A DNA stretch of 64,000 nucleotides. Origin: Rhodobacter sp. Lineage in GTDB: Bacteria > Pseudomonadota > Alphaproteobacteria > Rhodobacterales > Rhodobacteraceae. The stretch covers positions 84,109-148,108 of the forward strand of contig JAIXRW010000010.1 in NCBI GenBank assembly GCA_027484985.1, written 5' to 3'. A program made the position numbers and the translations under genes. Shown piece after piece: positions 46,679-53,690 of the stretch. The notes beneath the pieces are model-generated. The model made no database searches. It was not told where the DNA came from and saw only the letters and a program-made list of their open reading frames with translations. Within the stretch, counting starts at the first letter, position 1; each line of letters begins with the position of its first letter.

Positions 46679-46770
46679 TTTCATCCTTGCAGAAATACTC
46701 CACGGGGTCGTCCATCGTGTTCGCCATCGGTTCGAGAACAGATGGTCGGGGGGGGGGTGAAACCCCCCGC
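46679..46770. repeat. Modular intergenic repeat (degenerate single copy)
   Basis: Inverted box TTTCATCCTTGCAGAAATAC (46679-46698) and a G-tract hairpin (ten G from 46748, tgaaa, CCCCCC) stand between the MFS gene and the convergent lldD. Confidence 0.5.
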
Positions 46771-46780
46771 TTGCCCGGTA

Positions 46781-47944
46781 TCAGACGAAATTGCCTTCGA
46801 AATCGGCGGGGACCAGCAGGTTGTGGCGGCCGAGGTTCTTCACATCCTTTTCGCCGCAAAGCGCCATGGTGATGTCGAGTTCCTTTCGGATCACCTCGAG
46901 CGCGGCGGTCACGCCTGCCTGACCCATCGCGCCGAGGCCGTGGATATAGGCGCGGCCGATGAAGGTGCCTTTGGCGCCCAAGGCCAGCGCCTTGAGCACG
47001 TCTTGGCCCGAGCGGATGCCGCTGTCCATGAACACCTCGGTCTTGTCGCCCACGGCGCGGGTGATGCGGGGCAGCATGCGGATGGCCGAAAGCGCGCCGT
47101 CAAGCTGCCGCCCGCCATGGTTCGACACGATGATGGCATCGGCCCCGAAATCTGCGGCGCGGCGGGCATCGTCTTCGTCGAGGATGCCTTTCAGGATCAG
47201 TTTGCCGCCCCACTGGTCGCGGATGCGGGCGATTTTTGACCAGTCGAGATGCGGGTCGAACTGTTCGTTCGTCCAGCTCATCAGGCTGGACAGGTCGCCC
47301 ACGCCCTTGGCATGGCCCACGATGTTGCGGAAGGTGCGGCGCGGGGTGCCGAGCATTTCAAGCGACCATTGCGGGCGGATCGCCATGTCGAGGATGTTTT
47401 TCAGCGTCAGCTTGGGCGGAGCCGACAGGCCGTTCTTGAGGTCTTTGTGCCGCTGGCCGAGGATTTGCAGATCGAGCGTGAGCACCAGCGCAGAACAGCC
47501 CGCGCTGCGGGCGCGTTCTATGGCGCTATCGACGAATTCTTCATCCTTCATCACGTAAAGCTGGAACCAGAACGGGGCCGAGGTATGGGCCGCGATATCC
47601 TCGATCGAACAGATCGACATCGTGGAGAGGGTGAAGGGCAGGCCGAATTTCTCGGCGGCGCGGGCGGCCTTGATCTCGCCATCCGCCCGTTGCATGCCGG
47701 TCATGCCCACGGGGGCAAGGGCGACCGGCATGGCGACGGGCTGGCCGATCATCGTGCTGGCGGTGGTGCGGCCCGACATATCAACCGCCACCTTCTGGCG
47801 CAGGCGCAGCTTGGCGAAATCGGCCGTGTTGTCGCGGAAGGTCTGTTCGGTATAGCTGCCGCTTTCGCAATAGTCGTAGAACATCTTGGGCGTGCGGCGT
47901 TTGTGCAGCCGTTTCAGGTCGTCGATGCAGGTGATCACGGTCAT
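46781..47944 (-). CDS. lldD: FMN-dependent L-lactate dehydrogenase/alpha-hydroxy-acid oxidase
   Basis: This 387-aa TIM-barrel flavoprotein has the active-site signature S-N-H-G-G-R-Q-L-D (catalytic His) and the C-terminal D-S-G-I-R-S-G-Q-D FMN phosphate site. It oxidises L-lactate or another 2-hydroxy acid and passes electrons to the quinone pool or O2. It is divergent from a MarR regulator, with a 23-bp operator-like palindrome 20 nt upstream of its start. Confidence 0.9.
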   Translation of the reverse strand: MTVITCIDDLKRLHKRRTPKMFYDYCESGSYTEQTFRDNTADFAKLRLRQKVAVDMSGRTTASTMIGQPVAMPVALAPVGMTGMQRADGEIKAARAAEKFGLPFTLSTMSICSIEDIAAHTSAPFWFQLYVMKDEEFVDSAIERARSAGCSALVLTLDLQILGQRHKDLKNGLSAPPKLTLKNILDMAIRPQWSLEMLGTPRRTFRNIVGHAKGVGDLSSLMSWTNEQFDPHLDWSKIARIRDQWGGKLILKGILDEDDARRAADFGADAIIVSNHGGRQLDGALSAIRMLPRITRAVGDKTEVFMDSGIRSGQDVLKALALGAKGTFIGRAYIHGLGAMGQAGVTAALEVIRKELDITMALCGEKDVKNLGRHNLLVPADFEGNFV

Positions 47945-47963
47945 TGGCGGCGAGCCCTTCGTT

Positions 47964-47986
47964 ATTGGTTAGTTGCCTTTACCAAT
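47964..47986. promoter_or_regulatory. Candidate MarR operator
   Basis: ATTGGT-N11-ACCAAT is a perfect inverted repeat of 6-bp arms and MarR-like length, 20 nt upstream of the lldD ATG in the lldD/marR intergenic region. Assignment to the adjacent regulator is inferred from position. Confidence 0.5.
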
Positions 47987-48143
47987 TCTACCCGAAACCC
48001 GCAATGGCGCCCATCCGAAAGGTGCGGTCCCGTGCCTCTGGCCAGATATTCGTCCGGTCTCGCGCGGATTACGCAGTTCGGAATGGCACGAGACTGTCCG
48101 CTTTCGGACGGCTTCGTGCGGTTCGGTATGAAAGGTGTGCCCG

Positions 48144-48587
48144 ATGGACCAGAGCGAGACCCTGCTTGGCTTTTTCGCCGAGGTTAGCGCGCTTGACCAG
48201 ATGATCCGTGCGCTGGTCGAGACGCGCTTGCCTGCGGGGTTCCAATGGTCGCAATTTGCGGTGCTGAACCATCTGGTGCTTGCGGGCGAGGGGCAGACGC
48301 CCGTGGCGTTGGCGCGCACCTTCGAGGTGCCCAAGACTTCGATGACGCATACGCTGATCGTGCTCGAACGGCACGGGCTGGTGCGGATCGAACCCAACCC
48401 CAAGGATGGGCGGTCGAAACTGGTGTGGCTGACGCCCAAGGGGCGCAGCTTGCGCGGGGTCGCGGTCACGGCGCTGGGGCCGGATATGGCGGCGCTGTCG
48501 GCGCGGGTGGATGCGGCGGCGGTCGAGGCGGTGCGGGCCGCGATCTGGCAGGTCAGGGCGGCGATCGAGGCGCTGCGCGACGCGTGA
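48144..48587 (+). CDS. MarR family transcriptional regulator
   Basis: This 147-aa winged-helix regulator contains the helix-turn-helix around residues 55-80 and the wing D-G-R-S-K-L-V-W-L-T. The ATG at 48144 has AAAGG upstream. It is divergent from lldD and probably represses it or itself; the ligand is unknown. Confidence 0.9.
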   Translation: MDQSETLLGFFAEVSALDQMIRALVETRLPAGFQWSQFAVLNHLVLAGEGQTPVALARTFEVPKTSMTHTLIVLERHGLVRIEPNPKDGRSKLVWLTPKGRSLRGVAVTALGPDMAALSARVDAAAVEAVRAAIWQVRAAIEALRDA

Positions 48588-48593
48588 CGCGGT

Positions 48594-49490
48594 TCAGTGC
48601 GCCGTGCAGAAGTCGGGAAAGACTGAAGCGATCCAGTCGAGTTGCGTCGAGACACGGCTAAGCCCCGACATTGACCCATAGACCGAATCGTCGCCCCATG
48701 TGTTGGTGGCGACGATGACCCAGCCCTGCGGCAGTTCGATCCATGAAGAACCGCCGCTATCGCCGCTGCCAAGGATGCCTTCCATTTCGTCCACGGGGTC
48801 TGCGTCACCCATGACCGAGGCATCGGCGGATTCAGCGTCGAAATCGATCATCAGGTTGTTTTCGCCATGGCTGCCGTCAACTTCGTCCACCACGTTGCGG
48901 GCGGCGGCGGGGGTTTCGCCGTCGAAATCGTAATAGCTGTCGTCCTGACCCGAGGACCCGATCCCGCGCGAGCCATAGCCGGTGATGGTGACGGTGCGGC
49001 CAAGTTCGTCATCGCCATCGTAAAGGCAGGGTTGGTCACCTGCATCGGTGACGGGCGCGCCCAGCGTGACGATGGCCATATCGTAGCCCGAGGTTTCATC
49101 GCTGTCGGGGTCGTAGTCGGGGTGGATGTGGACTTCGGCGCCTTCGTAGGAGGTGCCGCCCCGCGACCAGTAGGTCCATGCGGCGGGGTCGCTGCCGCCG
49201 CCGAAATTATGCGCGGCGGTCAGAAGATAGCCGTGTTCGCCGTCATTGCCGATCCATGTGGCCGACCCGCCAAAGGCTTCGCCGTCATGCAGGCCGAAGA
49301 TCGGGGCGAATTGCGGTTCCATCGCAAGGGCGACATGGGCGGCAAACCCCGCAGGGCGGGTATCGGAGGTGCCGCCATTCGCCTTCCATGTGCTGTCAAG
49401 GATGACAACCGCAGGGGCGGGAAGGGCGGTTGCGGCCCATGCGGCAAGGACCATAAGCGGGAAGGGGTGTGCAAGGGGGCGGCGTGGCAT
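48594..49490 (-). CDS. Exported trypsin-like serine protease (S1 family)
   Basis: This 298-aa protein has an N-terminal signal peptide (hydrophobic 12-27). The catalytic triad is present: His in L-L-T-A-A-H-N, Asp in G-Y-D-M-A-I-V and Ser in G-S-G-D-S-G-G-S. The mature chain is very acidic (many Asp/Gly), which suits an extracellular or salt-exposed protease. Its stop lies 7 nt from the convergent marR stop. Confidence 0.88.
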   Translation of the reverse strand: MPRRPLAHPFPLMVLAAWAATALPAPAVVILDSTWKANGGTSDTRPAGFAAHVALAMEPQFAPIFGLHDGEAFGGSATWIGNDGEHGYLLTAAHNFGGGSDPAAWTYWSRGGTSYEGAEVHIHPDYDPDSDETSGYDMAIVTLGAPVTDAGDQPCLYDGDDELGRTVTITGYGSRGIGSSGQDDSYYDFDGETPAAARNVVDEVDGSHGENNLMIDFDAESADASVMGDADPVDEMEGILGSGDSGGSSWIELPQGWVIVATNTWGDDSVYGSMSGLSRVSTQLDWIASVFPDFCTAH

Positions 49491-49532
49491 GGCAATCTCG
49501 GGTCACTGGGTAAGGAACAAGACAGATGGCGG

Positions 49533-50324
49533 TCAGGCCGCGTGTGCCCCTGCGGCAAGGGTGGCGATGAAGGACAGCACCTCGGCCACGGGGCGGCCTT
49601 CGCCGATCTGTTTGACGATGGCAGACCCCACCACGCAGCCATCGGCCACGCTGGCGATGGTCTTTGCAGAATCGGGGGTGGTGATGCCGAAGCCCACGAT
49701 CACGGGCAGGTCGGTTGCGGCCTTGATGCGGGCCACTTCGGGGCCGACATTGGTGGCAACGGCGCTGGCCGCGCCGGTGATGCCGGTGATCGAGACGTAA
49801 TAGACGAAGCCCGAGGTGTTTTGCAGCACCTTCGGCAGGCGTTTGGCATCGGTCGTGGGGGTGGCAAGGCGGATGAAGTTCAGCCCTGCCTTTTGCGCGG
49901 GGATGCAAAGTTCGGCGTCTTCTTCGGGCGGCAGATCGACGACGATCAGCCCGTCGATGCCCGCTTCGCGTGCCTCGGTCAGGAAGCGTTCGACGCCGCG
50001 CGAATAGATCGGGTTGTAATAGCCCATCAGCACGATGGGGGTGGTGGTGTCGTCCTGCCGGAAGGCGCGGACCATGGAAAGGACATGGTCCATCGTCATG
50101 CCGCGTTCCAGCGCGCGCTGTCCGGCAAGCTGGATGGTGGGGCCATCGGCCATCGGGTCGGTGAAGGGCATGCCAAGTTCGATGATGTCAACACCCGCGG
50201 CGGGCATACCCTTCATCACGGCAAGCGAGGTCGCCTCGTCGGGGTCGCCGCCCATGATATAGGCGACGAAGGCCTTTTTGCCGCTGGCTTTCAACCGCGC
50301 GAAGGTATCGTCGATTCTGGTCAT
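49533..50324 (-). CDS. trpA: Tryptophan synthase alpha subunit
   Basis: This 263-aa TIM-barrel protein has the catalytic Glu in [14 protein letters not shown] and the Asp in V-V-D-L-P-P-E-E. It cleaves indole-3-glycerol phosphate to indole, which is passed to TrpB. No trpB or other trp gene is adjacent here. The open frame upstream to 50453 lacks a good start; AGGGGGG supports 50324. Confidence 0.95.
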   Translation of the reverse strand: MTRIDDTFARLKASGKKAFVAYIMGGDPDEATSLAVMKGMPAAGVDIIELGMPFTDPMADGPTIQLAGQRALERGMTMDHVLSMVRAFRQDDTTTPIVLMGYYNPIYSRGVERFLTEAREAGIDGLIVVDLPPEEDAELCIPAQKAGLNFIRLATPTTDAKRLPKVLQNTSGFVYYVSITGITGAASAVATNVGPEVARIKAATDLPVIVGFGITTPDSAKTIASVADGCVVGSAIVKQIGEGRPVAEVLSFIATLAAGAHAA

Positions 50325-50398
50325 GGCACGGCCCCCCTTTTTCGTTGGGCCACGGTGTCGCACGGGCGGGCGGGGAAGATCAATGCCCCAAGGGTGCG

Positions 50399-50830
50399 TT
50401 AGGCATCGGCGGTGGCGTCGAGCGGTTCTTCGGGGCCGACCGAGATCATCCAATGGGTGCCGTAGCGGTCTTTCAGCATGCCGAAGCCGCGGGAAAAGAA
50501 GCTGGGGCCATAGGCTTGCACCACCGTGCCGCCCGTGGCCAGCGCGTTGAAGATGCGGCGGCCTTCATCGACGCTTTCCGCCACCGACATGATGGAAACG
50601 GCGGCCTGCGCGTCGCCCGTCATGCCGGGGGGGTAGTCGGAGGCCATCAGCACGCCATCGGGCAGGGTAAGCTGGCCGTGGATGATGCGGGTGGGGTCGC
50701 GCATCGTGTCATCCATGCCCGGCGCATCGGCATAGCGCATCATCGACAGGTCTTCCGCGCCGAAAACATCGGCATAGAAGGCCAGCGCCTCGGCCGCGTG
50801 GCCTTGGAAGTGGATATAGGGCATGGGCAT
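50399..50830 (-). CDS. VOC superfamily protein (PhnB-like)
   Basis: This 143-aa protein of the glyoxalase/bleomycin-resistance/dioxygenase fold is of the PhnB-type single-chain form (Y-I-H-F-Q-G-H-A start; F-W-x-x-R-Y-G-type end with K-D-R-Y-G-T-H-W). AAAGGA lies 7 nt before the first ATG; a second ATG 6 nt on is possible. Enzymatic role unknown. Confidence 0.85.
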   Translation of the reverse strand: MPMPYIHFQGHAAEALAFYADVFGAEDLSMMRYADAPGMDDTMRDPTRIIHGQLTLPDGVLMASDYPPGMTGDAQAAVSIMSVAESVDEGRRIFNALATGGTVVQAYGPSFFSRGFGMLKDRYGTHWMISVGPEEPLDATADA

Positions 50831-50954
50831 GGCGCGGTCCTTTCGTGATGGCCGTGGGCAAACTGGCACGGAACGCCCCGAGTCGGCGAGATGCTTGATA
50901 AGCCCCGCCCCGCAAACTAGAAGCAGCCCGTTCAGGACAACGGGGAATGGCGCG

Positions 50955-52052
50955 ATGGGTTTCAAGATGGGGATCGTGGGTCTGCCGAATGTCGGCAAGT
51001 CGACCCTGTTCAACGCGCTGACGCGCACTGCCGCAGCGCAGGCCGCGAATTTTCCGTTCTGCACCATCGAGCCCAATGTGGGCGAGGTGGCGGTGCCCGA
51101 TGCGCGGCTGGACAAGCTGGCCGCGATTGCGGGTTCCAAGCAGATCATCCCCACGCGGATGACATTCGTCGATATCGCGGGTCTGGTGCGGGGGGCGTCG
51201 AAGGGCGAAGGCTTGGGCAACCAGTTCCTTGCCAATATCCGCGAATGTGACGCCATCGCCCATGTGCTGCGCTGTTTTGAAGATGGCGACATCACCCATG
51301 TCGAAGGCCGGATCGACCCCGTGGCCGATGCCGAGACCATCGAGACCGAGCTGATGCTGGCCGATATGGAATCGATCGAGCGGCGTCTGGCGAATTTGGC
51401 GAAAAAGCTGCGCGGCGGCGATCAGGATACGCTGGATCAGGACCGTCTGCTGCGGGCGGCTTTGGCCGCGCTGAACGAGGGCAAGCCTGCGCGCAGCGTG
51501 AAGGTGGATGCCGAGGATGCGCGGACATGGGGCATGTTGCAACTTCTGACCGCAAAGCCCGTGCTTTACGTCTGCAATGTCGAGGAATCGCGTGCCGCGA
51601 GCGGCAACAGCCAGTCGGCCCGCGTGGCCGAAATGGCAAAGGCGCAAGGCGCGGCTTCGGTGGTGATTTCGGCCCGGATCGAGGAAGAGATCAGCCAGCT
51701 GGCCGATGACGAGGCGGCGATGTTCCTTGAGGAAATGGGCCTGCACGAGGCGGGCTTGGACCGTCTGATCAAGGCGGGCTACGCGCTTTTGGGTCTGCGC
51801 ACCTATTTCACCGTGGGTCCGAAAGAGGCCCGCGCCTGGACGATTGAAGCGGGCTGGCTGGCGCCGCGTGCGGCGGGCGTGATTCATGGCGATTTCGAAA
51901 AGGGCTTCATCCGCGCCGAGACCGTGGCCTATGACGACTATATTGCCGGAAACGGCGAAGCGGGCGCGAAAGAGGCGGGCAAGTTCCGCGTCGAAGGCAA
52001 GACCTATGAGGTCAAGGACGGTGACGTGCTGCATTTCCTGTTCAGCGGCTGA
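50955..52052 (+). CDS. ychF: Ribosome-associated ATPase YchF/OLA1
   Basis: This 365-aa Obg-family P-loop protein has G-L-P-N-V-G-K-S-T at 9-17, D-I-A-G-L-V-R-G-A as switch II, and N-V-E-E in place of the GTP-specific NKxD, the hallmark of its ATP preference. It ends in the TGS domain. It is divergent from the VOC gene. The last 80 nt of the gene belong to an imperfect tandem duplication that continues downstream. Confidence 0.95.
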   Translation: MGFKMGIVGLPNVGKSTLFNALTRTAAAQAANFPFCTIEPNVGEVAVPDARLDKLAAIAGSKQIIPTRMTFVDIAGLVRGASKGEGLGNQFLANIRECDAIAHVLRCFEDGDITHVEGRIDPVADAETIETELMLADMESIERRLANLAKKLRGGDQDTLDQDRLLRAALAALNEGKPARSVKVDAEDARTWGMLQLLTAKPVLYVCNVEESRAASGNSQSARVAEMAKAQGAASVVISARIEEEISQLADDEAAMFLEEMGLHEAGLDRLIKAGYALLGLRTYFTVGPKEARAWTIEAGWLAPRAAGVIHGDFEKGFIRAETVAYDDYIAGNGEAGAKEAGKFRVEGKTYEVKDGDVLHFLFSG

Positions 52053-52460
52053 GGCGGCGATGGGGCCCGTTGCCCCGCCGCTTTGGCATCTGGTCGGGTC
52101 TTGCGCTTTCCGGGCGCTATGCTGCGCTGCGGCGTGACGGGCGGTCACCTGCGCGGCACGCGGCCATGCAGGGGGCGTGGTACGGTCCATGTCGGACCAA
52201 GGCGAGATCGGCCAACGGGGTGCGGCGGGCAAGTTCCGCACCGAGCGCGATCTGTGTATTCGCAGGCGGCGATGTGCTGCATGTCCTGTTCGGCGGCCGT
52301 GGCGGCGACAGGGCCGGTTGCCCCGCCGATTTGGCATCTGATCCGGTCTTGCACTTTCGGCGCGACATGCTGCGCTGCGGCGTGATAGGCTGTAGCCTGC
52401 GCGGCACGGGGCCAAGCAGGGTGCGGGTGCGGTCCATGTTGGACGAAGACCAGATCGACC
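51963..52460. repeat. Imperfect tandem duplication (~248 bp) of the ychF 3' end
   Basis: Unit 1 (about 51963-52211) contains the ychF tail, the downstream spacer and the sequence around an ATG at 52189. Unit 2 (about 52212-52460) repeats the same order with a degenerate tail whose stop codon is lost, and an ATG at 52436. Matching landmarks are GGCGGGCAAGTTCCGC (51974 and 52225), the TGCTGCAT region (52028 and 52276), GCTGCGCTGCGGCGTGA (52121 and 52369) and CGGTCCATGT (52183 and 52430). Offsets of 247-251 show small indels, so the event is old. Confidence 0.8.
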
Positions 52461-52576
52461 ATTGGCGCGCGGCCTTTGCCGAGCCGCCCGCTGTGGCGGA
52501 CAGCCCCCCGCCAGACCGCCCGCTTCCGGCCACGCCGCCGCAAAATCCACCCCTGCCCACCCCGCGCCACCGATAA
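52436..52576 (+). CDS. Possible small ORF, 46 aa
   Basis: ATG at 52436, M-L-D-E-D-Q-I-D-H-W-R-A-A-F-A-E at the start, then a Pro-rich tail ending before tRNA-Ser. The N-terminal 16 residues align with the matching frame in unit 1 of the duplication (ATG 52189). The protein-like helix start hints at a real small gene. No strong ribosome site is visible and I recognise no family. Confidence 0.35.
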   Translation: MLDEDQIDHWRAAFAEPPAVADSPPPDRPLPATPPQNPPLPTPRHR

Positions 52577-52617
52577 CCCCCTTGCACGCCCCCCCGCCCC
52601 CCGCTATTGCGGTCAGC

Positions 52618-52707
52618 GGAGCTGTGGCCGAGTGGTCGAAGGCACACCCCTGCTAAGGGTGCAGACGGGGAACCGTCTCGAGGGTTCGAATCCCTTCGGC
52701 TCCGCCA
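52618..52707 (+). tRNA. tRNA-Ser (GCU)
   Basis: This 90-nt serine tRNA has a 7-bp acceptor stem GGAGCTG/CGGCTCC, D arm, anticodon stem CACCC/GGGTG with loop CTGCTAA (anticodon GCT at 52652-52654), a long variable arm around GACGGGGAACCGTC, T arm with GGTTCGAATCC, discriminator G and encoded CCA. It reads AGC and AGU. The 3' end is a classic integration site, and foreign-looking DNA begins immediately after it. Confidence 0.97.
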
Positions 52708-52733
52708 CTTGCCCTCGCGAAAGCGTTCTCCCG

Positions 52734-52755
52734 ATCCGGTTGCGGCCGGATTTTT
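52734..52755 (+). terminator. Intrinsic terminator after tRNA-Ser
   Basis: ATCCGG-ttgcgg-CCGGAT followed by TTTTCC, 27 nt after the tRNA. The rest of 52756-52973 holds no gene I recognise; an 11-bp direct repeat AAAGCGTTCTC occurs at 52720 and 52811. Confidence 0.65.
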
Positions 52756-52973
52756 CCGTTGTTTTCGGGGGTTATGCAGGTGAGGCTGTTAACCGGCACA
52801 TTCCCCAAAAGGCCGGAAAGCGTTCTCTCCGTGCCGATATTCTCCAGACCTGTTGCCTTCGCCGTTTTGGTGAATTTTCCGCAACCCCCTGAATAGATGA
52901 GGTTAAAGTCAGGTTTGGAGTTGAGTTCGACCGCAGTCCCGCCTGCGGCTATTGTGACTGGGATCGGAATTTG

Positions 52974-53690
52974 TCAGGCCATTATTCGCTCGAGGCGCTG
53001 CTTGCGGTGCTGCCAATCGGGGAGCACACGATCCAAGAGTTCGTAGAAGGCTGCCCCGTGGTTTGGCTCGGCGATGTGGCACAGCTCGTGGGTAATGACG
53101 TAGTCAATGGCATCGACCGGTGCCTCGATCAGGCGACGATTGAGGAGCAACCGCCCAGTTGGAGACATAGAACCCCAGCGCTGCTTGATCTGCCTAACAA
53201 TCAAGCCTCGCGGCCGGAATGCCTCGGGGTCTGGAAATCTCCCAAGATTGTGCTCGGTTCGTTCGGCGAACTTCACATTGGCCCGTTCCCGATACCAGGC
53301 ATCCACAAGCTCGCGGGTGACTTCGGTGCTGTTGGGGCGATGCGTTTGCACAACGATGAAGCCACGGGTTAGCTTAACCCCTTCTTGTACATGCGGCACA
53401 ACCTTCAGCCGATACTGCCGTCCTAAGTAGAGGTGCGTCTCTCCAGAGATGAACAGGCGTTCGGGTGTTCTGGGCAAGAACTGCAAGAAATAGCGTTGCT
53501 GACGCATGATCCAGGCTGCGCGTCGTCGCAAACGTATCTCGATGGCGTCTATGCTTGCATCAATTGGTGCCGCGACCGAGACCGATGCGTCCGGCTCGAC
53601 GGCGATCTCGAGCGTCTTTCGTTCCCTTCTTGTTATGACATATTCGATGGCTTGGCTGCCAACCATGAGGCGGCGTAGCTCCACGCTCAT
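52974..53690 (-). CDS. YgjP/SprT-like M48-type metallopeptidase
   Basis: This 238-aa protein carries the zinc motif H-E-L-C-H at about 201-205 and the YgjP core with R-W-G-S-M-S upstream. Such genes often neighbour hsdR in type I systems; their role there is unknown. The start overlaps the hsdR stop (ATGA), so it is translated as the last gene of the operon. Confidence 0.85.
   Translation of the reverse strand: MSVELRRLMVGSQAIEYVITRRERKTLEIAVEPDASVSVAAPIDASIDAIEIRLRRRAAWIMRQQRYFLQFLPRTPERLFISGETHLYLGRQYRLKVVPHVQEGVKLTRGFIVVQTHRPNSTEVTRELVDAWYRERANVKFAERTEHNLGRFPDPEAFRPRGLIVRQIKQRWGSMSPTGRLLLNRRLIEAPVDAIDYVITHELCHIAEPNHGAAFYELLDRVLPDWQHRKQRLERIMA

Noticed and set aside
42609..46757. Ten-G tracts at 42609-42618 and 46748-46757 as phase-variation switches
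   Set aside because: Both lie in intergenic repeat copies downstream of genes, not within coding starts or promoter spacers.
48001..48134. Antisense frames over the lldD/marR intergenic region
   Set aside because: They cross the promoter and operator region and lack ribosome sites.
52070..52435. Upstream part of a 168-aa frame through the ychF duplication
   Set aside because: The composition is spacer-like and the frame runs through a degenerate copy of the ychF tail in a different frame; only the last 46 codons deserve mention.
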